From Gemmataceae bacterium (GTDB taxonomy: Bacteria > Planctomycetota > Planctomycetia > Gemmatales > Gemmataceae): 5,419 nt of DNA. The notes under the pieces are model-generated. The model was not told the origin of the DNA and did no database searches. It saw only the letters and a program-made list of their open reading frames with translations. This document shows positions 1 through 5,419 of this stretch, one piece after another (positions within the stretch are counted from its first letter, which is position 1; every line of letters begins with the position of its first letter). A program made the translations under genes and the position numbers. Location: contig CANLGS010000344.1 of NCBI GenBank assembly GCA_947490035.1, positions 1 to 5,419 on the forward strand. The letters are read 5' to 3'.

Positions 1-150
1 GAAGTGTTCCCCGACCACGCGGACCCGTTCGCGCGGCTCGCCAACCTCTACACGCGCATGGCGTACTCCGCGCTGCCGCTCCCGGATGAGGCGCTCGCGG
101 TGCTGGAAGACATCTGGGAGCAGATGGTTCACGGCGCCGCGGTTGTTTGA
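1..150 (+). CDS. 3' end of an unidentified protein gene (49 C-terminal residues)
   Basis: The first frame is open from the window edge to a TGA at 148-150 and reads EVFPDHADPFARLANLYTR, then MAYSALPLPDEALAVLEDIW, then EQMVHGAAVV. GC-rich third positions and an amphipathic helical pattern support real coding. The layout (helix, RMAYS motif, short turn, second helix) resembles the C-terminal end of DUF4129-type domains, which in planctomycetes often sit at the end of transglutaminase-like membrane proteins. That match is from memory on a short fragment and is weak. The start, the full length and the rest of the protein lie outside the window. The stop codon directly touches the large inverted repeat at 151-225, so that structure probably forms the 3' end of this transcript. 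The gap to glgB is 217 bp, so co-transcription with glgB is uncertain. Confidence 0.7.
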   Translation, partial: EVFPDHADPFARLANLYTRMAYSALPLPDEALAVLEDIWEQMVHGAAVV

Positions 151-225
151 GGCGAACCCCGCCCGCAAGGGCGGGGGTGGTAGCAACCGGCCATCGCACC
201 CCCGCCCTTGCGGGCGGGGTTCGCC
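151..225. repeat. Perfect 29-bp inverted repeat made of two GCAA-loop hairpins (REP/BIME-like)
   Basis: The arms at 151-179 and 197-225 are exact reverse complements, separated by a 17-nt spacer (180-196). Each arm also contains its own perfect 8-bp palindrome: CCCCGCCC, GCAA, GGGCGGGG at 157-176, and the same with TTGC at 200-219. The locus can therefore fold as one long 29-bp hairpin or as two small hairpins in opposite orientation. GCAA is a stable GNRA loop when the left arm is read on the + strand or the right arm on the - strand. Paired, oppositely oriented short palindromes between genes are the hallmark of REP/BIME elements. There is no T-tract on either side, so it is not a classical intrinsic terminator, although it could stall polymerase or protect the 3' end of the upstream mRNA. 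Confidence 0.85.
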
Positions 226-251
226 AAGTCGCTTGCAGTCCGGCACAATCG

Positions 252-281
252 TTGCACTGGACTTCACTTCTTGCTTGTAAG
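252..281 (+). promoter_or_regulatory. Weak candidate sigma70-type promoter for glgB
   Basis: TTGCAC at 252-257 matches four of the six TTGACA positions. After an 18-bp gap, TGTAAG at 276-281 matches three or four positions of TATAAT, depending on alignment. It lies about 85 bp before the chosen glgB start, between the inverted repeat and the gene. The -10 box is poor and chance matches are likely, so this is only the best candidate seen in the 226-367 leader. Confidence 0.2.
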
Positions 282-367
282 CGTGCCCGCGCGTCTGGCG
301 GTTGGGCCGCGAAATCGGTACTTCTTCCTTATCTTTCCCGAGCCGCGCCATGCCGACAGGGCGAACC

Positions 368-2353
368 ATGACTCCCGCCGCCGAGAAGCCCAAGTTCCTG
401 CCGTTCGGCTCGGACCCCGCCCTCGCGGTGCCCAACCCGCCCGCGCCCGAGCAGGCCAGCGGCGAGTACGGCTGGTTCGGCCCGCAGGACATGTACCTCT
501 TCAACGAGGGCAGCCACCTCCGGCTGCACGACAAACTCGGCTCGCACCCGGCCACCGTCGATGGCGTGGCGGGGTATCACTTCGCGGTGTGGGCGCCGAA
601 CGCCGACTACGTCGCAGTCATCGGCGATTTCAACGGCTGGGACAAGGGCAAGAACCCGCTGCGCGCGATCGGCTCGTCGGGCGTGTGGGGCGGGTTCATC
701 GCGGGGGCGAAGCAGGGGCTGTGCTACAAGTACCACGTCGCCGCGCCGGGTGGGTTCGTCGCCGAGAAGACGGACCCGTTCGCGTTCACCTGCGAAATTC
801 CCCCCAAGGCGGCCGCGGTGACGTGGGACTTGTCCTACCAGTGGACCGATTCCGACTGGATGGCGAACCGCAAGGACAAGAGCGCGCACGACAAGCCGGT
901 GAGCATTTACGAGGTCCACCTCGGCTCGTGGATGCGCGAGAACGACCCGCCGTACCACTCGCTGAACTACCGCGACGTGGGCCCGAAGCTCGCCGAGTAC
1001 TGCAAGGACATGGGGTTCACGCACGTCGAACTGCTGCCGGTCACGGAACACCCGTTCTTCGCGTCGTGGGGCTACCAGACGACCGGCTACTTCGCCGCCA
1101 CCAGCCGCTACGGCACCCCGCAAGACCTGATGTACATGATCGACGTGCTACACCAGCACGGCATCGGCGTGATCCTCGACTGGGTGCCGAGCCACTTCGC
1201 CACCGACGCGTGGGCGCTGGCGAAGTTCGACGGCACCGCGCTGTACGAGCACGCGGACACCCGCCAGGGGTTCCACCCGGACTGGGGCAGCTTCGTCTTC
1301 AACTACAGCCGGCACGAGGTGCGGAGCTTCCTGCTGTCGAGCGCGATGTTCTGGCTGGAGAAGTACCACATCGACGGCATCCGCGTGGACGCGGTCGCGT
1401 CGATGCTGTACCTCGATTACTCGCGCAAGGCGGGCGAGTGGATTCCCAACCAGTACGGCGGGAAGGAGAACATCGACGCCATCTCGCTCCTGCGCCGGTT
1501 CAACGAGGAGATCTACAAACACTTCCCCGGCGTGCAGACTTACGCCGAGGAATCGACCTCGTTCAGCATGGTGTCGCGTCCCACCTACGTCGGCGGGCTG
1601 GGCTTCGGCTACAAGTGGGACATGGGGTGGATGCACGACACGCTGAAATATTCCGCCCTCGACCCGATCCACCGCAAGCACCACCAGAACGACCTCACGT
1701 TCCGCATGTTGTACGCCTACAACGAGAACTTCGTCATGCCGCTGTCGCACGACGAGGTCGTGCAGGGCAAGGGGCCGCTGTGGGACAAGATGGCGGGCGA
1801 CGAGTGGCAGAAGTTCGCCGGGCTGCGGCTGATGTTCGCGTACCAGTGGGGCATGACCGGCAAGAAGCTGCTGTTCATGGGGTGCGAGATCGCGCAGCGC
1901 CAGGAGTGGCGGCACGACCAGAGCATCGACTGGCACCTGTTGGAACACGCCCCGCATAAGGGCGTGCAGTCGGTGGTGCGCGATTTGAACAAGCTGTACG
2001 CGGCGGAGCCGGCGCTGCACGAGTTGGACAACCAGCCAGGCGGGTTCGAGTGGATCGACTGTTCGGACGCGGCGAACAGCGTCATCAGTTGCATGCGCAA
2101 GAGCAAGGGCGACGACGTGGTGGTGATGGTGTTCAACTTCACGCCGATCCCGCGGCACGACTACCGGCTGGGCGTGCCGGGTCCGGGGTCGTGGACGGAG
2201 GTGATGAACACCGACGCGGCCGTGTACGGCGGGAGCAACGTGGGCAACAACGGCGGGGTGTACGCCGAGTTCGTGCCGATGCACGGGCAGAAGTACTCGG
2301 TGCTGCTGAACCTGCCGCCGCTGGGCGCGGTGTTCTTCAAGGGAAAACTGTAA
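368..2353 (+). CDS. glgB: 1,4-alpha-glucan (glycogen) branching enzyme, GH13
   Basis: This 661-residue cytosolic enzyme (EC 2.4.1.18) cuts an alpha-1,4 glucan chain and rejoins the segment through an alpha-1,6 bond, creating branches in glycogen. An N-terminal CBM48-like beta domain contains FAVWAPNADYVAVIGDFNGWD (about 71-92), followed by the YEVHLGSW signature (181-188) and the GH13 barrel. Catalytic regions are complete: DWVPSHF (Asp271-His276), GIRVDAV with nucleophile Asp341, YAEEST with acid/base Glu394, and LSHDEVV with Asp462. These match E. coli Asp405, Glu458 and Asp526. The C-terminal beta domain ends in LPPLGAVFF. E. coli GlgB has 728 residues; this one lacks the extra N1 module, as in the shorter bacterial class. 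I chose the ATG at 368 because AGGG (358-361) lies 6 nt upstream. An in-frame ATG at 350 and TTG at 302 would add 6 or 22 unconserved residues. No glgA, glgC or glgX is next to it within the window. Confidence 0.96.
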   Translation: MTPAAEKPKFLPFGSDPALAVPNPPAPEQASGEYGWFGPQDMYLFNEGSHLRLHDKLGSHPATVDGVAGYHFAVWAPNADYVAVIGDFNGWDKGKNPLRAIGSSGVWGGFIAGAKQGLCYKYHVAAPGGFVAEKTDPFAFTCEIPPKAAAVTWDLSYQWTDSDWMANRKDKSAHDKPVSIYEVHLGSWMRENDPPYHSLNYRDVGPKLAEYCKDMGFTHVELLPVTEHPFFASWGYQTTGYFAATSRYGTPQDLMYMIDVLHQHGIGVILDWVPSHFATDAWALAKFDGTALYEHADTRQGFHPDWGSFVFNYSRHEVRSFLLSSAMFWLEKYHIDGIRVDAVASMLYLDYSRKAGEWIPNQYGGKENIDAISLLRRFNEEIYKHFPGVQTYAEESTSFSMVSRPTYVGGLGFGYKWDMGWMHDTLKYSALDPIHRKHHQNDLTFRMLYAYNENFVMPLSHDEVVQGKGPLWDKMAGDEWQKFAGLRLMFAYQWGMTGKKLLFMGCEIAQRQEWRHDQSIDWHLLEHAPHKGVQSVVRDLNKLYAAEPALHELDNQPGGFEWIDCSDAANSVISCMRKSKGDDVVVMVFNFTPIPRHDYRLGVPGPGSWTEVMNTDAAVYGGSNVGNNGGVYAEFVPMHGQKYSVLLNLPPLGAVFFKGKL

Positions 2354-2370
2354 TCGTGCCCTCCTGACAA

Positions 2371-2408
2371 CTCAAGCGACATCAAGCCAACTTGAGTGAC
2401 ACCAAGCC
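2371..2408. repeat. Short tandem direct repeat (two copies, 20-bp period) with an embedded inverted repeat
   Basis: Bases 2371-2388 and 2391-2408 align over 18 positions with four mismatches, all transitions; the shared core is GACAYCAAGCC. Within the same stretch ACTCAAG (2370-2376) and CTTGAGT (2391-2397) are exact 7-bp reverse complements around a 14-nt loop. The second copy runs into the left stem of the glgB terminator. It may be a duplication of terminator-flanking sequence or a minor secondary structure; no protein-binding site is recognisable. Confidence 0.5.
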
Positions 2409-2434
2409 GCCCCATTGCAGTGGGTCGGCTTTTT
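2404..2434 (+). terminator. Intrinsic terminator of glgB
   Basis: The stem AAGCCG (2404-2409) pairs with CGGCTT (2426-2431). One C/T mismatch follows, then an inner stem CCCAT/GTGGG (with one U-G pair in RNA) closes a TGCA loop. The right stem ends in a run of four T (2431-2434). It starts 50 bp after the glgB stop and lies before the promoter of the next gene, which separates the two transcripts. Confidence 0.8.
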
Positions 2435-2463
2435 CCGCGCCTGTAACTCTCATCTCTTCGCGC

Positions 2464-2492
2464 GTGACAACAGCACCTCGATAGTGTTTAAT
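2464..2492 (+). promoter_or_regulatory. Sigma70-type promoter for the DUF3500-family gene
   Basis: GTGACA (2464-2469) matches the -35 consensus TTGACA at five of six positions. TTTAAT (2487-2492) matches TATAAT at five of six, and the spacer is exactly 17 bp. The -10 box lies in the most AT-rich stretch of this intergenic region. It sits just after the glgB terminator and about 55 bp before the ATG at 2547, which predicts a transcript start near 2499 and a leader of roughly 48 nt. Confidence 0.6.
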
Positions 2493-2546
2493 AGCGCGAG
2501 TGACCTTCACGACCCTCGCCCACACCTTTCCGCCGGAGCGCGTCCC

Positions 2547-3578
2547 ATGTTGCCTGCCGACAAGACCCCATCCTGCCCGGACTGCGAAACGACCCCGACA
2601 CTGGCCCGCCGCGACTTCATTCGCGTGCTGGGCACCACGGCCGCGGTCGTCGCGGTCGGCCTGACTCCGCTTCAGAAGGCGCGCGCCGCGCGCGTCGAGA
2701 AGCAGGCGCAGGCCGAAGCGCTGGTGTTCGAGCTGTACAAGAGCATGGACGCGGACCAAAAGAAGAAGGTGTGCCGCGCGTGGGACCACGGTGCGACCGG
2801 TGCCAAGATCGCGTCCCGGCTGCTCACGCACAACGGCGCCGACGGCAAGTCCAAGATCGGCGAGGAGTACAACAAGAAGCAGGTCGAGCTGCTCGACAAG
2901 ATCTTCCGCTCGATCGCCAACGGCGAAGCCGGCTACAAGCAACTGAGCCGCAACGGGTCGTTCGACGCCAGCAACGACTTCGAGAACATCGGCGCGATCA
3001 TCTACGGCGAAGCGGTCGAAGGCAAGAAGTTCTCGCTGGTGTTCTGCGGCCACCACATCACGGTGCGGTGCGACGGCAACTCCGAAGAGAAGACCGCGTT
3101 CGGCGGCCCGCTGTACTACGGCCACACCCCGAACGGCTACGCGATCACCAACGTGTTCAGCAAGCAGACCAAGTCCGCGACCGAACTGTACGGCGCGCTC
3201 GACGCGGCGCAGCGCAAGGTCGCGGTGGTGGCGGGCAAGTGGAAGGACGAGCACGCCGGCGTGCCGGTCCCGAAGAAGGACGCGAAGGTTCCCGGTCTGG
3301 CCTTCGCCGACATGAGCAAGGACCAGAAGGAACTGACCCAGAAGGTGATGTTGGATCTGGTAGCGCCGTACCGCAAGGAGGACGGCGAAGAGGTGATGGA
3401 GATCATCAAGGAAAACGGCGGGATGGAGAAGCTGTCGATGGCCTTCTACCAGGAAGGCAAGACGAGCGACAAGGAGCCGTGGAGCCACTGGCGTCTGGAA
3501 GGCCCGGGCTTCGTGTGGAGCTACCGCGCCCTGCCGCACGTCCACACGTTCGTGAACATCACGAGCAAACTGGCGTAA
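2547..3578 (+). CDS. Tat-exported DUF3500-family protein
   Basis: This 343-residue protein of unknown function is probably exported folded across the inner membrane. The N-terminus has a twin-arginine motif, ARRDFIRVLG (residues 20-29), a hydrophobic stretch TTAAVVAVGL, and an AXA-type cleavage site after KARA near residue 47. The mature part matches the DUF3500 pattern as I recall it: an LYKSMDADQKKK helix, VFCGHHITVRCDGN (166-178), FGGPLYYGHTP, a repeated ALDAAQRKVAVVAG / ADMSKDQKELTQKVM module, and a C-terminal WRLEGPGFVWSYRALPHVHT. His169, His170, His331 and His333 could bind metal or form an active site, but that is inference. The ATG at 2547 has GGAG 8 nt upstream (2535-2538). The reading frame stays open upstream to a TTG at 2415, but that start lies inside the glgB terminator and is rejected. 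The gene is monocistronic with its own promoter. A CPDC motif (10-13) before the twin arginines is unusual. Confidence 0.85.
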   Translation: MLPADKTPSCPDCETTPTLARRDFIRVLGTTAAVVAVGLTPLQKARAARVEKQAQAEALVFELYKSMDADQKKKVCRAWDHGATGAKIASRLLTHNGADGKSKIGEEYNKKQVELLDKIFRSIANGEAGYKQLSRNGSFDASNDFENIGAIIYGEAVEGKKFSLVFCGHHITVRCDGNSEEKTAFGGPLYYGHTPNGYAITNVFSKQTKSATELYGALDAAQRKVAVVAGKWKDEHAGVPVPKKDAKVPGLAFADMSKDQKELTQKVMLDLVAPYRKEDGEEVMEIIKENGGMEKLSMAFYQEGKTSDKEPWSHWRLEGPGFVWSYRALPHVHTFVNITSKLA

Positions 3579-3596
3579 CCAAGTGACGCGCGAAAG

Positions 3597-3624
3597 CGGG
3601 CCGCGCCGAAGTCGGCGCGGCCCG
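3597..3624. terminator. 12-bp GC hairpin between convergent genes, possible bidirectional terminator
   Basis: Bases 3597-3608 and 3613-3624 are perfect reverse complements (CGGGCCGCGCCG with its partner) around an AAGT loop. The hairpin starts 19 bp after the DUF3500-family stop and lies 31 bp beyond the stop of the convergent minus-strand gene. Only weak T-rich tails follow: TTGCGTTT on the + side and CTTTCG on the - side. The position suggests shared transcript ends. Confidence 0.65.
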
Positions 3625-3655
3625 TTGCGTTTACGAGTGGTGAACTTTCGACGGG

Positions 3656-4276
3656 CTATAGCAACCCGAAGTTCCGTCGGCTGCTCACCGAGAACCGCTC
3701 GTCCAGGTAGACGGCGAGTGCTTTCGTCATCACCGACTTGACATCTTCCGGCGTGTACTTCAACTTGTCCCGCAATTCGACGGCTCGCCCGCCGATCTCG
3801 TTGGCGCTCAGCTCGCGGCACGCCCGGTACGTCGGGCTGCGCTCGGGCGGGTTCGTGTGGATGTACTTCCGTACCTCCGCAAGTTCGCCGCTCTTGCACA
3901 GGTCGCTTTCGTCCAACAAGTCGATCAGCACGGCATTCAGGTAACCGTCTCCGTACCTGCGCTCGACCTTGCGCAGTGCCGCTCGAAGAGCGAGGGCGAA
4001 CCGCTCGCCCTCCTGTTGAAGGTCGAGAGCCTTGATGCCAACTTCCACCAACCCGGCGTTCACCCCGTCGTCCCACTCGACCTGCCGGGGTTCCTGCTCT
4101 GTGCCTTGCTCCCAGCGCCGGATCACCAACTCCGTCCGGGACGACGCGCCAGCGTCCGGCCGGTACAGTTCGACTTCGATTCGGTCGCCGGCCGCTTTAC
4201 GGCTCTTGCAGTACCGCACGAGCGGCGGGAGGGCCGTTTCGCCGGGCGCGTCGAGCATCTTGTCGAGTTCGTTCAT
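3656..4276 (-). CDS. Uncharacterised 206-residue partner of the nucleoside phosphorylase-like protein
   Basis: I do not recognise this family. The protein is soluble and highly charged, with no signal peptide or membrane segment. The N-terminal part (about 1-85) looks mixed alpha/beta, with strand-like stretches such as DRIEVELYRP (31-40) and TELVIRRWEQ (48-57). The rest looks mainly helical: ERFALALRAALRKVERRYGD (91-110), GYLNAVLIDLLDES, a polar HTNPPERSPTYRACREL segment (140-156), and a C-terminal VKSVMTKALAVYLDERFSV followed by SRRNFGLL. The ATG at 4276 is preceded by GAGG four bases upstream and overlaps the phosphorylase TGA as ATGA, so translation is probably coupled. The frame is open further upstream, but that extension is arginine-rich antisense-type sequence within the phosphorylase gene and is rejected. 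Its function should relate to that of its partner; a regulator, sensor or associated domain protein is possible. Nothing in the sequence shows catalysis. Confidence 0.8.
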   Translation of the reverse strand: MNELDKMLDAPGETALPPLVRYCKSRKAAGDRIEVELYRPDAGASSRTELVIRRWEQGTEQEPRQVEWDDGVNAGLVEVGIKALDLQQEGERFALALRAALRKVERRYGDGYLNAVLIDLLDESDLCKSGELAEVRKYIHTNPPERSPTYRACRELSANEIGGRAVELRDKLKYTPEDVKSVMTKALAVYLDERFSVSSRRNFGLL

Positions 4277-5136
4277 GGTTCCTCGCGATCCGCCGACATC
4301 TTGGCGTCGTTCACCAACCCAGACAGGACGAAATACGCGGCGTTCCGCGGCGCAACCGCCAACCCGGTTTTGATGTCTTCGTCGCGCTGTTCGTCGGCGA
4401 AGTCGCAAATTCCCTTGACCACACACCACACCGGGTCGTCGGCTTTCATGGTCGCGGCGAGCAGGCCGACGCCTTCCATCTCTCCGCCGCAAATTGGGTC
4501 ATTACCATGCGGCGCGGTGTTGTACAACTCGTCGCGAAATCGCGCGCAGTGGATGCGAGCAGCCCCCGAGAGCATCGCACCAACGTGGACGGCGAAATCG
4601 AATTTGGTCCGCTCTTTCTCCCGCAGGCACCGCTCAACCAGCGCCGATCTTGCCGGCTCGATTTCAACCGCGCTGTAGTCGTTGCGATATCCGGGTTCGT
4701 CGGGCGACGGCTTCACGTCCCGTTTGTCGTAAGGGATCAGCGAAGTCGAAACGAGTACGTCGCCAATCTGCTGCGGTCCGCGCGCGACTCCGAAGGCCAT
4801 TCCCACCTGGATGATACCCTGTGCGCCGGTGGCGGCCAAGTACCGCACTCCTTTGGCCGCCGATCCCAACCGCCCGTGCGGTCCCATCACGGCGTTCCCC
4901 TTGCTTCGGGAGCAGCCAACGGCGACGACCGTTTCCCCGCCGATGGTGCCTAACGTCCAAGTTTCGTCCCGCAGACCTCTGTCTCGGAAGTGCTTTGTGA
5001 GCGCGGGGTCTTTCTGGAAGTTCAGCCCGAGCCGGACCGCTTGTTCCTTTAGCGCGTCCTCCTCGGCAGAAGTTGCAACGAACAGGAGCAAGCTACAGAC
5101 AGGCCAGGGGAGCGGTGCTTCGGCTACTGTCGCCAT
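4273..5136 (-). CDS. Nucleoside phosphorylase / MTA-SAH nucleosidase-fold protein
   Basis: This 287-residue soluble protein belongs to the PNP_UDP phosphorylase superfamily, whose members cleave the N-glycosidic bond of nucleosides or nucleotides. Motifs in order are an N-terminal core strand SLLLFVATSAEEDALKEQ (15-32), GNAVMGP (80-86), the superfamily signature IIQVGMAFGV (108-117), IGDVLVS, VHVGAMLSGA (183-192), CGGEMEGVGLLAA (216-228; ribose-binding Met220-Glu221) and VKGICDFAD (240-248). In the last motif Asp245 corresponds to the catalytic Asp197 of E. coli MTA/SAH nucleosidase. The GGEMEG plus KGICDFAD combination is typical of versions found in bacterial conflict systems, some of which degrade ATP on phage infection, rather than housekeeping Pfs. 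The substrate cannot be told from sequence. The ATG at 5136 puts the core strand close to the N-terminus; in-frame GTGs at 5142 and 5190 are alternatives with no better ribosome binding site. The next gene starts inside its stop codon. Confidence 0.9.
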   Translation of the reverse strand: MATVAEAPLPWPVCSLLLFVATSAEEDALKEQAVRLGLNFQKDPALTKHFRDRGLRDETWTLGTIGGETVVAVGCSRSKGNAVMGPHGRLGSAAKGVRYLAATGAQGIIQVGMAFGVARGPQQIGDVLVSTSLIPYDKRDVKPSPDEPGYRNDYSAVEIEPARSALVERCLREKERTKFDFAVHVGAMLSGAARIHCARFRDELYNTAPHGNDPICGGEMEGVGLLAATMKADDPVWCVVKGICDFADEQRDEDIKTGLAVAPRNAAYFVLSGLVNDAKMSADREEP

Positions 5137-5326
5137 CTCCACGCGCCTACCGAGGTGAGTTCGGAGAGCCTCCAAACGGATGCAATACACCGGTCGCGGC
5201 GAGATGGAAAGGCTGTGTCATAAGCCAAACCGCGCCCGGCGCAGCTAACATCGCAGGAGGTATCAGGCGAAACGGATGGTTTGGCCTTCGTCACAGACGA
5301 GCAGGCCACCGGCGGACCCGCGCGGA
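5137..5326. other. 190-bp gap upstream of the phosphorylase operon
   Basis: This stretch separates the stop of the right-edge gene from the phosphorylase start, both on the - strand. I found no convincing sigma70 promoter on the - strand. There is a GGAGG on the - strand (5173-5169), but no start codon at a suitable distance follows it. GCCAAACC (5224-5231) and GGTTTGGC (5278-5285) are 8-bp reverse complements 46 bp apart and could be an operator or chance. The small frames here show no conserved pattern. The operon may have a non-sigma70 promoter here or be read through from the right. Confidence 0.4.
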
Positions 5327-5419
5327 CTACTGAACGGTCAGTATTACGGATCGGAAGTCCGGATGACTCATTTCGATTGTCTCGCCCGCCTCGAACTTCC
5401 AGCCCTCGCGCCAGCCGAA
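5327..5419 (-). CDS. 3' end of an unidentified minus-strand gene (30 C-terminal residues)
   Basis: Reading leftward from the window edge, the frame encodes FGWREGWKFEAGETIEMSHP followed by DFRSVILTVQ and a TAG stop at 5329-5327. The alternation of hydrophobic and polar residues and the Trp/Gly-rich start suggest a C-terminal beta-strand module, such as a final strand pair of an Ig-like or small barrel domain, but I cannot name a family. The composition is less GC-biased than glgB and closer to the neighbouring phosphorylase pair. It lies 190 bp upstream of the phosphorylase gene on the same strand and may or may not belong to the same transcript. The start and most of the gene are outside the window. 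Confidence 0.6.
   Translation of the reverse strand, partial: FGWREGWKFEAGETIEMSHPDFRSVILTVQ

Noticed and set aside
151..225. CRISPR repeats or insertion sequence ends
   Set aside because: There are only two copies, in inverted rather than direct orientation, with a 17-nt spacer. No transposase or target duplication is visible.
302..367. TTG (302) or ATG (350) as the glgB start
   Set aside because: The extra residues are unlike known GlgB N-termini, while the ATG at 368 has AGGG at a good distance.
208..1959. Long + strand frame overlapping glgB in another phase
   Set aside because: The translation is Arg/Ala/Gly-rich low-complexity sequence with no motifs, an expected by-product of a GC-rich gene, and it overlaps an unmistakable glgB.
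1148..2284. 378-codon minus-strand frame antisense to glgB
   Set aside because: It is His/Val/Arg-rich mirror sequence of the GH13 barrel with no recognisable motif.
2415..2546. TTG start at 2415 extending the DUF3500-family protein by 44 residues
   Set aside because: The extension lies in the glgB terminator and the promoter region and would bury the Tat signal. ATG 2547 has a GGAG 8 nt upstream.
2382..4076. 564-codon minus-strand frame antisense to the DUF3500-family gene
   Set aside because: It is an antisense shadow rich in Arg, Val and Leu. It covers the glgB terminator, the promoter and part of the partner gene, and has no domain pattern.
3857..4678. + strand frame opposite the phosphorylase pair
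   Set aside because: It spans the junction of two well-supported minus-strand genes, and its composition is consistent with an antisense by-product.
5124..5309. 61-codon minus-strand frame in the gap upstream of the phosphorylase
   Set aside because: No conserved pattern or ribosome binding site is seen, it overlaps the start of the phosphorylase gene, and its length is easily reached by chance.

Overview
This GC-rich window looks like chromosomal DNA from a planctomycete, most likely a Gemmata-like member of the Gemmataceae. That guess is an inference from the high GC at third codon positions, a Tat-exported DUF3500-type protein, and loosely packed genes with structured gaps. No rRNA, tRNA or marker gene confirms it.

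Left part (1-2434, + strand): the last 49 codons of an unidentified gene end at 150 and run directly into a perfect 29-bp inverted repeat (151-225). Each arm of the repeat is itself a GC-only hairpin closed by a GCAA/TTGC tetraloop. Next comes a complete glycogen branching enzyme gene, glgB (368-2353), with all four GH13 motifs and the catalytic triad intact. It ends at a good intrinsic terminator (2404-2434) that is preceded by a short tandem repeat.

Middle part (2464-3624, + strand): a well-matched sigma70-type promoter (GTGACA, 17-bp gap, TTTAAT) drives a monocistronic gene (2547-3578). Its product is a Tat-exported DUF3500-family protein of unknown function. A 12-bp GC hairpin (3597-3624) follows and lies between this gene and the convergent genes on the other strand, so it may end transcription from both sides.

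Right part (3656-5419, - strand): two genes overlap by ATGA and are almost certainly co-translated. The first (4273-5136) encodes a nucleoside phosphorylase/MTA-SAH-nucleosidase-fold protein of the subtype common in bacterial conflict and immune systems. The second (3656-4276) encodes a 206-residue protein I cannot assign. The pair is the best candidate in the window for a poorly described system, possibly a nucleotide-cleaving effector with a dedicated partner. Upstream, the last 30 codons of another minus-strand gene enter from the right edge, 190 bp before the phosphorylase start.

The three parts have no obvious functional link: glycogen metabolism, an exported protein, and a possible defence or nucleotide-metabolism pair. 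No gene-free stretch exceeds 300 bases.
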